Positions 11,482 to 20,823 of a stretch of 64,000 nucleotides of DNA are shown piece by piece. The translations under genes and the position numbers were made by a program. Every line of letters begins with the position of its first letter. Position 1 is the first letter of the stretch. This DNA comes from Pristionchus mayeri. Its lineage: Eukaryota; Nematoda; Chromadorea; Rhabditida; Neodiplogasteridae. Under the pieces are notes generated by a model that saw only the letters and a list, made by a program, of their open reading frames with translations, did no database searches and had not been told where the DNA came from. The DNA lies in contig BTRK01000003.1 of assembly GCA_036245805.1 (NCBI GenBank), positions 6,200,001-6,264,000 on the forward strand, read 5' to 3'.

Positions 11482-12148
11482 TAGGGTTGGTGAAATCGGG
11501 CCAGCCCGGTATTCGAGGGCCCGACTTGGTCAACAGCGCATTTTGGCTCGAGTAGGCTCGAACCCGATCGAGTGGCCCGAATTCGAGAGTGAAGAGTCGA
11601 GCGGCTCGACTGGCCCGACTCAGCCCGACTCGGCCCGACTTGTCTGGCGAATGCATTAAGGAAATTCCATCGCCGTTCTTTCCATTGTCATTTCGGTCAA
11701 CCACTTCAAGCTACCAAATGGTGAAGTGGTTGTGTTTTGCGCCTGTTTGTCATAAGCCGCTGGTTCGATCCCGCATGATGAGCTATGTTTTTGCATTTCA
11801 ATTTACTACTTTAGTAGGGACAAAATTTCATTTAAATGAAAATTTTCATTCGAAGTCTAAGATAAAATGTAAATAAGCGAAACGAAATAGCGCAAAAAAA
11901 AATCCTCATAATGCGGGATCGAACCAGCGGCTTATGACTAACAAGTACAAAACACAACCACTTCATCATTCGGTAGCTTGCAGTTGCTCACCAAAATGAC
12001 AATGGAAAGAACGGCACTTGAATCGCAATAATTCATTCGCCAGACAAGTCGGGCCGAGTCGGGCCGAGTCGGGCTGAGTCGGGCCGACTCGGATCAGTCG
12101 GGCTAAATCGGGCTAGTCGAGCCGCTCGACCCTTCACTCTCGAAGTCG
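11482..12148. mobile_element. hAT-type MITE, right end removed by duplication breakpoint
   Basis: The left terminus is TAGGGTTGGTGAAATCGGGC, preceded by TTACGCAC (11474-11481), and is identical to the intact copy at 14,180. The right terminus is absent because the tandem-duplication junction at 12148/12149 cuts the element. Confidence 0.85.
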
Positions 12149-14846
12149 GTTCGAAAACCAATGAAGGAACTTTCGAACGATGATTTTAACCATTCCATCG
12201 TGTAGAGAATGAAAAACTACCCCGAGGAAACAATTTTGAAGTTTCCAGCACCGCTTTTACTCGCAATCTATCAAATAAACTAAAAATTGCGTTGTTCGAA
12301 TGGGAGTCGTAGTGCTTCATTAGAGGTCAATTATGCAAAATGAAGTCGACCATCGTCAACAGCATGAAAAACTACCCCAGATACCATATTTTTGAAAAAT
12401 TGATGTTCCGACGTTTGTTCGAGCCTTAGGAGTACGGCGTCATCTTCCAGTTCTGAAATTGGATGAATTTTAGACTCTTGAGAATTTTGCGTGATAAGTA
12501 TCATGATAAGCTTCTGAAAAAAGTTACGAGCATTATGCCGTCGCCGCAGGTCATAGGTCAGTGACTTCAAAGAAACACATGTAATGGATCGACACCTCCT
12601 CTTTCAGCTTCTGATCAACTCCTTTGCTCATATTTACAACCATTGAAAATTCTAGATGTTCTTGCGAGAGAGCAGAAGGAACTGCTGTATCACTACGTAT
12701 TCCTCTTCAAAAGTGAAAAAAAGAACAAATCAAGTATTGAGCGTTGAAAAATCATGTTTAAATCATGTCATATTCCGGCAATGTGTATTTGTGCTACGCA
12801 CATGTAACAATTGCTGGGACCCACTCGTTTTACAATTCGATCGGGTTTAGATGTGGACCAATACATGTCATTTCAGCTGAGAGGAACTTCCTACAGGACA
12901 CTCACTGTTACACCGAGAATCACCCATTGAGGCATATCGTATGGTGTGAAATTTACTTTATTGTTTGAAGAATGAACAAAAAATGTTTTATTTTTTCTAT
13001 AGTTGTATTTTATTGGATATCAACCGATGTCGAATCGTCAACTTAAAATTACGTATTGCGAACCAAGCTGCGAAACGGAATTTTCAGGTTTGTACCCTCT
13101 CACTTACAATTACTATCAATGTGTTCAAGATTGGCCATGTGGACTGCGGTAACACTGAGAGCTATTGGGCACATCCGTGAAGTCACTACGATATCTATGA
13201 AAACAAAGATATTACAGAACATCGTTTTCCCTAAATTGAGAACAACAAGACTGGCGAGAAAGGTAATTACTCTTCGTGTTTCACCATTCCCGTTTGTGAG
13301 ACATGCTCTGTCAATCAACAATTGGACTCGGAATCCGACTAGTAAAATTTCAAAAAAATACCTCACGCGAGTATCGAAAAGAGAGCAGTTTCGCAACGAG
13401 CAAGCAGATATCCTTGAAATTCTTGGTAAAGAAGGACAACACATCGGCTTCACCACAAATTTCAAGCCGTTCATTCAAATCATTGCAATAATTACTAATT
13501 ATCCATTGTCGAAAGCAGATACAGTAGCGCTCATAAGTCATGGGACACTATTTGCTTTTATTGTAACTTTTTCCCAGTAAAGGCATCATTCTGGCATTAA
13601 GGCTGGGTGGTCGAAATCCATTGGAGATTATGCTCATGATATTGGGGTATGACGCAATAGCCTAGTTATTGCGTAGTGATGACGCAATAAAAGTGTACTT
13701 TTCCAAAACGCCATTATTCTTACATGGATTTTTTCCTACTCGCCAAACTTTCTGAGGTTGGAGATATGGCTGAGAACTACCAATAATAATTTTTTTAAGT
13801 TGCTGCGCGACCGCACATTTGCTGCAGCCTTGCTGCAAAAACAAGGTCTGAAATTTAGAACTCAGCTCCTAGACTAGCTAGAGACTCGATCAAAACGCCA
13901 AAATGATCGCGATAATGAGTAGAGTTGATCCTGAGAATATGAAAACAATATCATGAAATTTGGCTTCAGGGCATGACAAAATCACTTTTTTGTATGACCA
14001 TGTTTGGACTTTCATAACTTTATGGGAAGGTTAGGTAAAAATCTGGTTTTTGCATAGTAATGTTCAAAATGTATTGGAGACCGGATTCCCAAAATTTTAG
14101 AGTGATTGGTCATCTTTCCTGCCTGCGGCGTGCGTTTTTCGGGGGTATACTAGGGTCGGGAATCACAGTGTTTACGCACTAGGGTTGGTGAAATCGGGCC
14201 AGCCCGGTATTCGAGGGCCCGACTTGGTCAACAGCGCATTTTGGCTCGAGTAGGCTCGAACCCGATCGAGTGGCCCGAATTCGAGAGTGAAGAGTCGAGC
14301 GGCTCGACTGGCCCGACTCAGCCCGACTCGGCCCGACTTGTCTGGCGAATGCATTAAGGAAATTCCATCGCCGTTCTTTCCATTGTCATTTCGGTCAACC
14401 ACTTCAAGCTACCAAATGGTGAAGTGGTTGTGTTTTGCGCCTGTTTGTCATAAGCCGCTGGTTCGATCCCGCATGATGAGCTATGTTTTTGCATTTCAAT
14501 TTACTACTTTAGTAGGGACAAAATTTCATTTAAATGAAAATTTTCATTCGAAGTCTAAGATAAAATGTAAATAAGCGAAACGAAATAGCGCAAAAAAAAA
14601 TCCTCATAATGCGGGATCGAACCAGCGGCTTATGACTAACAAGTACAAAACACAACCACTTCATCATTCGGTAGCTTGCAGTTGCTCACCAAAATGACAA
14701 TGGAAAGAACGGCACTTGAATCGCAATAATTCATTCGCCAGACAAGTCGGGCCGAGTCGGGCCGAGTCGGGCTGAGTCGGGCCGACTCGGATCAGTCGGG
14801 CTAAATCGGGCTAGTCGAGCCGCTCGACCCTTCACTCTCGAAGTCG
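12149..14846. repeat. Tandem duplication, copy 2 (2,698 bp)
   Basis: Second copy of the block at 9451-12148, with no difference detected. It begins GTTCGAAAAC, exactly as position 9451, directly after the truncated MITE, and runs into the complete version of that MITE. The lack of divergence means a very recent duplication, ongoing homogenisation, or an assembly artefact. Confidence 0.95.
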
Positions 14847-14975
14847 GGCCACCCGACCCGATCGGGTTAGAACTATTTTCGAGCGGCTCGAGCATTCAGG
14901 CTCGGGTCGAGCTGAGCTCGAGTCGAGTTTGAGAGTCGGGTGCTCGACTGGCCCGACCCGATTTGACCAACCCTA
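14180..14975. mobile_element. hAT-type MITE, intact (796 bp)
   Basis: The TIRs are TAGGGTTGGTGAAATCGGGC on the left and its near-complement ending CCAACCCTA on the right. A perfect 8-bp target-site duplication TTACGCAC flanks it (14172-14179 and 14976-14983). Terminal TAGGG and an 8-bp duplication identify the hAT superfamily. Arms are rich in the short phrase GTCGGGCC. Each arm holds a tRNA-like module in opposite orientation. No transposase is encoded, so it would be mobilised by a hAT transposase in trans. Confidence 0.9.
14417..14470 (+). pseudogene. tRNA-like module (Pol III A and B boxes) in hAT MITE
   Basis: A-box-like TGGTGAAGTGG at 14417-14427 and B-box GGTTCGATCCC at 14460-14470 match internal Pol III promoter consensus at tRNA spacing. 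The opposite arm carries the inverted counterpart, with its B-box complement at 14613-14623. Stems are too degraded for a working tRNA. The same pair occurs in the duplicated copy (offset -2,698) and in the element at 17,400. Confidence 0.5.
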
Positions 14976-14997
14976 TTACGCACTCTCGTCGTATGTA

Positions 14998-16448
14998 CAG
15001 TACCGTGCAAAAGGCTCGCAACAAATTTGTTGTTTTCATAACTTCGTTCAAAATTGAGCTAGAGACTAATGGTTGGTAGTATTCGAGAGGTGGATATCAG
15101 GAAAAAATAGCCATATGGTTCATGATCTGAAACATAATTATCGCGGGTTTCTGAAATTAATTTTCGGTATCGTAATTTTAATGTACTTTTTGAAACTCAG
15201 CCGTAAGTCGATGTTATCTCGTACGAACTATATTGAAAGTATAACCATTGATGTTTACAATCCACCATCTGCTTGCTCGTTGCACATCGGAAAGATCTAA
15301 TATATTGATTTTCTGAGACCTCCGAGACGTGTTTCAAAGGCTGTATCTTCGCTCCCAGTTGAGCGATAGGGCCCCTATTTCGCAGGTACTATACACCATG
15401 TAGAAACATTTTGCCAAGTGTGATAGTGATCAGACAACAAATTGGCAAAATCGAAAAATTTTGGACAGGAATATTCATAGATATGGAGACTACCTTTAAC
15501 GCTATCGAGAAAAAAAACCCGATTTATTTCATCTTTATGTAGAATCTATTAATTAATAAGTGTGAGAAATCGCGAAGTGAGACGAATTGTCCAGCACATT
15601 TTACAGTCCAATAACCACATATAGTCAGAACGTGATGAGCATTAAAACACGGTACAGGGAAAAATTGAATCTTGTTCAAATTTCATAAAACATACCCAAC
15701 AGCTTTGCAAGTCCTAGATATGCACATCTCTCATTGAATTGGAGCCATTTTTAAAGAAACTCTCCCGTTATGCCAGGTCGATTTTCGCTACGGACCATTT
15801 CTGACAACTTTGGCCGTTCTGACTCTCTGCGGTTATTGGGCTGTAAAATGTGCTGGACAAATAGTCTCACTTCGCGATTTCGCATACTTATTCAATAATA
15901 GATTCTACGTAAACTTGCAAGAAATCAGAATTTTTCGATAGCGTTAAAGGTCGTCTCCACATGCATTAAAATTCGTGTCCAAAAATTTTCGATTTTTCCA
16001 ATTTGTTGTCTGATCACTATCAAACTTGGTAAAATGTTTCTACATTACTAGTGTATAGTAGCTGCGAAATAGGGGCCCTATCGCTCAACTGGGAGCGAAG
16101 ATACATCTGTTGACACACTTCTCGGAGGTCTCGGAAAATCAATATATTAGTTCCTTCCGATTTCCAACGAGCAAGCCAGATAGTGGATTGTAAACATCAA
16201 TGGTTATACTTTCATCACAGTTCGTTCGAGCTAACATCGACTTACGGCTGTTTCAAAAAAATACATCCAAATTGCGAACCGAAAATCAAATTCAGAAATC
16301 CGCGATAAATGTGTTTCAGGCGATGTACCATATGGCTATTTTCTCCTGCTATTCACCTCTCGAATGCTTCCAACCATAAGTCTCTAACTCAATTTTGAAC
16401 TAAGTTATGTGAACAACAAATTTGTTGCGAGACTTTTGCACGGTACTG
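14998..16448. mobile_element. Tc1/mariner-type foldback MITE (1,451 bp)
   Basis: It begins CAGTACCGTGCAAAAGGCTC and ends with the near-complement ...ACTTTTGCACGGTACTG, flanked by TA on both sides (14996-14997 and 16449-16450). The two halves are inverted copies along nearly their whole length, meeting near 15,720, so this is a long foldback. The open frame at 15,073-15,300 is arm sequence. No transposase is present. Confidence 0.85.
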
Positions 16449-16612
16449 TAAGGAGAGAGAATGGTGCGTAATTTATGAAAAGTTTTCAAAAGTTTGCAAA
16501 ATGATTAATATGAGTTTCGAAAAAAATACCCCCTGATTAGCAGTAACATTATGTTCATTTAGCATTAAAAAGTGTTAGCCATAATCTGATTACATTCAAT
16601 TTTTACAGAGAA

Positions 16613-16653
16613 TTCGGAGCCGCAAACCTTGCGTAAAGGTTTGCAGCTCCGAA
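16613..16653. repeat. Compact 41-nt hairpin
   Basis: TTCGGAGC plus GCAAACCTT pairs with AAGGTTTGC plus GCTCCGAA around a short loop, giving a nearly perfect stem. It stands alone. The stretch from 16,455 to 17,390 otherwise shows no gene. Confidence 0.6.
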
Positions 16654-17399
16654 CTTTCCGTTGAGCCGTAGATTCAGTGTTAAATAGCCCTTGCTACTCG
16701 AGTCCTTCGGGACATATCACCACCATGCATCATTCTTTGCAGTCTCATCTTCAATTGAAGAGGGAGACATATACAATCATCTATTGACTAATCTCTTTTA
16801 AGAATATTGTACAGGTGCTTCGGGGATATCGGAGGGAGTGAAAGTTGGGAGGATATGGTGGCTTTAGTTGTTTGTGCCTTGATAATTCAAAAACAAATTC
16901 CTTTTTAATTTTTTTCATATGCTCAATTATCAATGCATAACAACTGGTGAAAGCAAGTGCCGGAATTTCCAACCGACCAATTGTATTCCCATGTTACTTT
17001 AATAATTCGAAGGTGCCGTACTCCTCATCCGCTGGACGTACAACGTGCTGAGGTCGTCGACATGTAGACTGAGAACTATTGCGTTATTCCCCTTTGATTT
17101 GCCAAATATGGCATTTGGAATAGCTCTTTTCTGACCTAGTGCCGACGCGTGACAGTTGAGGAAGGAGGACAGAGCACTTTGTGCACTTTGAGACAATTCA
17201 AATGATGTTAACAACTGGCCAATGAAGATAAATTGACAAACTCAATTTGCGCATTCAGTTATGGTAACGTGAAACATTAATCTCACAAGAGCAAACGTAG
17301 TACAATTCGAAATACTTTCATGCCTTGTAAATGATAGGGCATTGCTGCATTGGAGGAGATACTAGTCGTCCTGTGAAAAATGATCGGTTAGATCGGGAT

Positions 17400-18138
17400 T
17401 AGGGTTGGTGAAATCGGGCCCGCCCGGTATTCGAGTACTCGACTCGGAAAACCCTCATTTTAGCCCGAGTTGGCTAGAAACCCGATCGGGTGACCCGACC
17501 TCGAGAGTGAATAGTCGAGCGGCTCGAATAGCCCGACTCGGCCCGACTCGAGCCGAGTCGAACTCAGATGGGCATTTCCGTGTCCCGCTTACCATTAGCG
17601 TTATCAGCCAAAGTGATAACTAGCCTATTGGTGAAGTGGTTGTGTTTTGACCCTTGTTGCCAAAAGACCCCGGTTCAACTACGCATTCAATTTTTCGTTT
17701 TTGCTCTATTTGTAGGTTATAGTTATGAAAGAAATGTGCAAACTGATAAAAAATTTGAGCAAAAATGTGACCGAATAGAGCGGAATTGATCCAGCTACTT
17801 TTTTACTGAGGGTGCAAAATACAACCACTTGGCTAACCGGCTGCTCCCTCCTAGAACCTCAAATTATATTGGTGAGAACGACGCGGAATTCTCCTTTGCT
17901 TACGCTCGAAAGGTCGGGCCGACTCGGGCCGAGACGGGCCGAGACGGGCCGAGTCGAGTCAGTCGGGCCAAGTCGGGCTAGACGAGCCGCTCTTCTTCTT
18001 CACTCTCAAAGTCGGGCCGCCCGATCGGGTTAGCACCATTTTCGAGCGGCCCGAGTGTTCAGGCTCGAGTCGAGCTGAGCCCGAGTCGAGTTTGAGAGTC
18101 GGGTGCTCGACTGGCCCGACTCGATTTGACCAACCCTA
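17400..18138. mobile_element. hAT-type MITE, second locus (739 bp)
   Basis: Same family as the 14,180 element: it begins TAGGGTTGGTGAAATCGGGC and ends ...CGATTTGACCAACCCTA. A perfect 8-bp duplication ATCGGGAT flanks it (17392-17399 and 18139-18146). It is diverged from the first locus in the interior but retains the GTCGGGCC-rich arms and the tRNA-like module (A-box near 17,629-17,639, B-box-like GGTTCAACTAC near 17,672). Confidence 0.9.
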
Positions 18139-18146
18139 ATCGGGAT

Positions 18147-19112
18147 GCACATTCATGTTGTATTTGGTTATTTGAGAGCATAGAAAAAAAGTGTTCTGAA
18201 ATTTCGTTACAGCTCCACCAACAGAGACAAATTGATGCTTTTCAGATTGTGGATTGCAAATAAGAATGATGAAACATGAATTGTATGAGCAGTAAAACTC
18301 AATTTCATAAATTTCCATCGCAGAGGCAAAGAGGCTCTGCATTTCGTTGTTTTATTAGAATGGATATCTTGGCTATTTTGGACTGCGCAAATTTGACATG
18401 AGCATGGGGATTGGAGATATTTTTATTCAGTTCAGTGCGTGTTTATTCAGTGCGTGTAAACATTTAGTACTGGAATGAAAGGGATGGCCATGCCACGTAA
18501 ATGAGCTTTTCCCCCCTTTGACATGCAATGTGTTGATTTGCGCCTTTGTCTTTTTTTCTACCCCGTATAATAATATGAACGCATAACTTGATTGATTATT
18601 GATATGATGATTTATTGTTGCAACAAGTTAATACTGGGAATGCCAGTCGTAGGTACGTAATTTCGGCATAGTATAATTATAATACCTTAATAGAACCCTT
18701 ACTGACAATTGGAAAATTATTGGCTATCGTACTCACTTGAATTCCCTTCAACTGATCTGTACAACTTGAGTAGACGCGCGATGAACATCATTATCTCATT
18801 TCAACCGGTTTTCAAAATTAACTGCCGCTCGTTAATTGTATGTTTCACTGTCCCTTCATATGAGAAACCTTTCCCTCTCTACAATGATATGTCGTTTCAG
18901 GCAATTAAAAAACAAAAAAAAACAACAATATGGATTTTAACCTTTTCGGACGGAATGAAGAACAATCGTATCAGACAAGTGAACCAATTTTACCAGGGCG
19001 GGGAATATTTTAGTATTGAGTGTAATGTCTGCAAATATTGTATGCAAGTTGAGCAGTTGCTTCTAAACGTCTATATACATTTTGCACCATAAATTGATCC
19101 AGATTGTATGAA
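18147..19112. other. Intergenic, no gene seen
   Basis: AT-rich. An open frame at 18,709-19,092 lacks motifs and overlaps a dispersed repeat phrase (GTTTCACTGTCCCTTC near 18,842). At about 18,500-18,545, CCCCCCTTTGACATG... and GCGCCTTTGTC recall the FB-3 end sequence and may be a decayed copy. Confidence 0.4.
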
Positions 19113-20402
19113 TTTTATAAATAATAATAATAATAATTTATCTACGCCCGAGGCGCGACGAAACAGTAAGTTACATGAGTGATCAAATAGAAAGAGAATG
19201 GGTGGGAATTGACTCTCAGTAATTATTCAGTGTGAGAGATTGTGGCGATTAAGGGGTGGTTCAATATTCGGCGCTTGAAAAAAATCAGGGTAGGAGGGCA
19301 GAGAAAGAGGATAGGAAGGATAGAGGAAGCAACGATAAAATAATTGTCGGGTGAAAATGTGTTGAACTTTCTCAAGAGTTTCAATATCGGATAAGTAGTG
19401 AGGATTCCAAAAAGGAGAAGCAAAGTCAAGGAGGGGAAGGATATAAGCTTTGTAACTACGAAGAAGGATGGTGGCGCAGTTGAATGGGAGGGCTTTGAGG
19501 AGTAGAAATAACTTAGAGGTGGCTTTCTGAGCACGGGTTTTAATAGAACAAGAATTCTTGAGGTCAGAGCGGACGTGGACACCTAGATCACGGACGTTAT
19601 TCTCAAGGAGTAACTGAATGGAATTAATATTGCAGCGAGGAAAGGATTGTTCGGAGCCTATACGAAGATGAGAGCATTTAGAAGCAGATAGAGACAATTG
19701 GTTGAGTTGGGTCCATTCAAAGAGACAGTCAAGTGCTGATTGAAATTCAGATGTGATGGCCGATTTGGTTGACTTATTATATGATACATATAATTTGACA
19801 TCATCAGCATAACATTGGACGGATACTTTGTGAAACTTGGATAGGAGACGAGAAAGGTCAGCTAGATAGATGGAGAAGAGAATAGGTCCTAGGACACTGC
19901 CTTGTGGTACTCCTGAGAGGATGGGGAAGGGGTCACTAGTCACGGAGGTCAAACGAACAGAGAAAATGCGGTTGGATAGGAAGGAGTCAATCCATGATAG
20001 CAGATTACCATGAATACCGTAATGAGATAGTCGAGCTATTAATTTAGGGTAGGGAACAACATCGAAAGCACGAGTGAAATCAATGTACACTACATCAGTT
20101 GTCAGCTTTTTAGAGTGAGAAGTAGTCCAATCATTTTGGCAAGTCAATAAATTTGTACTAACACTAGCACCAGAACGGAAACCATGCTGGTTGGAAGGGA
20201 GGATGTTGAAGCGAGAAAGGTGACTATTGAGGTGGTCTTTGATGAGACGTTCCATGATCTTAGCAGCAGGAGAAATGATAGGGATGGGTCTATAAGAGGA
20301 AGGAAGTTTGCTATCTTTGCCCGGCTTAGAAATGGGAATAATAAGGGAATGTTTCCAGGCTGATGGGACAGTCCCAGAAATGAGACTGAGATTGTATATA
20401 TT
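19113..20402 (-). pseudogene. 5'-truncated LINE (CR1/Jockey-like), reverse transcriptase fragment
   Basis: Minus-strand non-LTR retrotransposon remnant. The reading frame from about 20,402 down to 19,300 encodes a reverse transcriptase core with SYRPIPIISPAAKIMERL, HGFRSGASVSTNL, the FTRAFDVVP block, GVPQGSVLGPILFSIYLADL and the catalytic YADD (VQCYADDVKLYVSY). The endonuclease and 5' part are missing, and the frame breaks and diverges after PSYPLSLPSY, so the C-terminus is lost. The 3' end has the phrase GGGCGTAGATAAA followed by (ATT)n at 19,113-19,140, as expected for a CR1-type microsatellite tail. It lies head-to-head with the plus-strand LINE. Confidence 0.85.
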
Positions 20403-20461
20403 TAGGCCGACTACGCCCACGTAGGCCGATTACGCCCACGTTGAGGCCGACTACGCCCACG
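20403..20461. repeat. Three tandem ~19-bp repeats at the LINE/LINE junction
   Basis: AGGCCGACTACGCCCACGT occurs three times with one substitution (the middle copy has ATTACG) and a 2-bp insertion before the third. It sits exactly between the truncated 5' ends of two oppositely oriented LINE copies. Confidence 0.8.
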
Positions 20462-20823
20462 TCACTCGCTTCCTCGATCTCACCGGAATCGAAGTCCGTC
20501 CGGACACGGTCTTCCGGATGGGAGAGAGGAAGGAGGGACGACCCCGTCCTCTCAAGATCCTCCTTCCCCGCACCTCCTCGCAGAAGCTCCTTCTCAATCG
20601 CAGCAAGAAGATCACGGACCAGCGCGAGTACTCCTCACTGCGAATTCGCCCCTCCCTCTCAGAGAAGGAGAGGCATACGCAGTACGAGTTGAGGGAGAAG
20701 AAGCGCAAGTTGATTGAGGAAGGTAAGGGCATTTGGGTGATCTACGCTGGAGTTCTCATGAAGAAGGAAGAGGTACAGGCATTCAAGGCGAAGACAGCTA
20801 GCAATGAGATGAAGGGAAACTAG
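20459..20823 (+). pseudogene. LINE ORF1 C-terminal fragment
   Basis: The frame open from about 20,459 to the TAG at 20,821-20,823 encodes LTGIEVRPDTVFRMG, RPRPLKILLPR and RIRPSLSEKER blocks, resembling the C-terminal nucleic-acid-binding part of LINE ORF1 proteins in invertebrates. The start of ORF1 is missing. The following ORF2 frame is already open across this stop, so ORF2 would be reached by overlap or reinitiation. Confidence 0.65.

Larger units (their letters stand above)
9451..12148. repeat. Tandem duplication, copy 1 (2,698 bp)
   Basis: The block 9451-12148 is repeated directly and immediately at 12149-14846. Every position I compared, and every open frame within, is identical at an offset of 2,698. 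The unit begins inside the inverted-repeat arm at 9171-9712 and ends inside a hAT-type MITE. The interior between about 9,720 and 11,470 holds no recognisable gene. A 174-codon open frame at 10,358-10,882 has no motif and a comparable frame opposite it. Confidence 0.95.

Noticed and set aside
18709..19092. 127-codon plus-strand open frame
   Set aside because: AT-rich, overlaps a dispersed repeat phrase, no motif.
20441..20732. Genes on either strand over the LINE ORF1 segment
   Set aside because: Shadow frames of the ORF1 fragment and the 19-bp tandem repeats.
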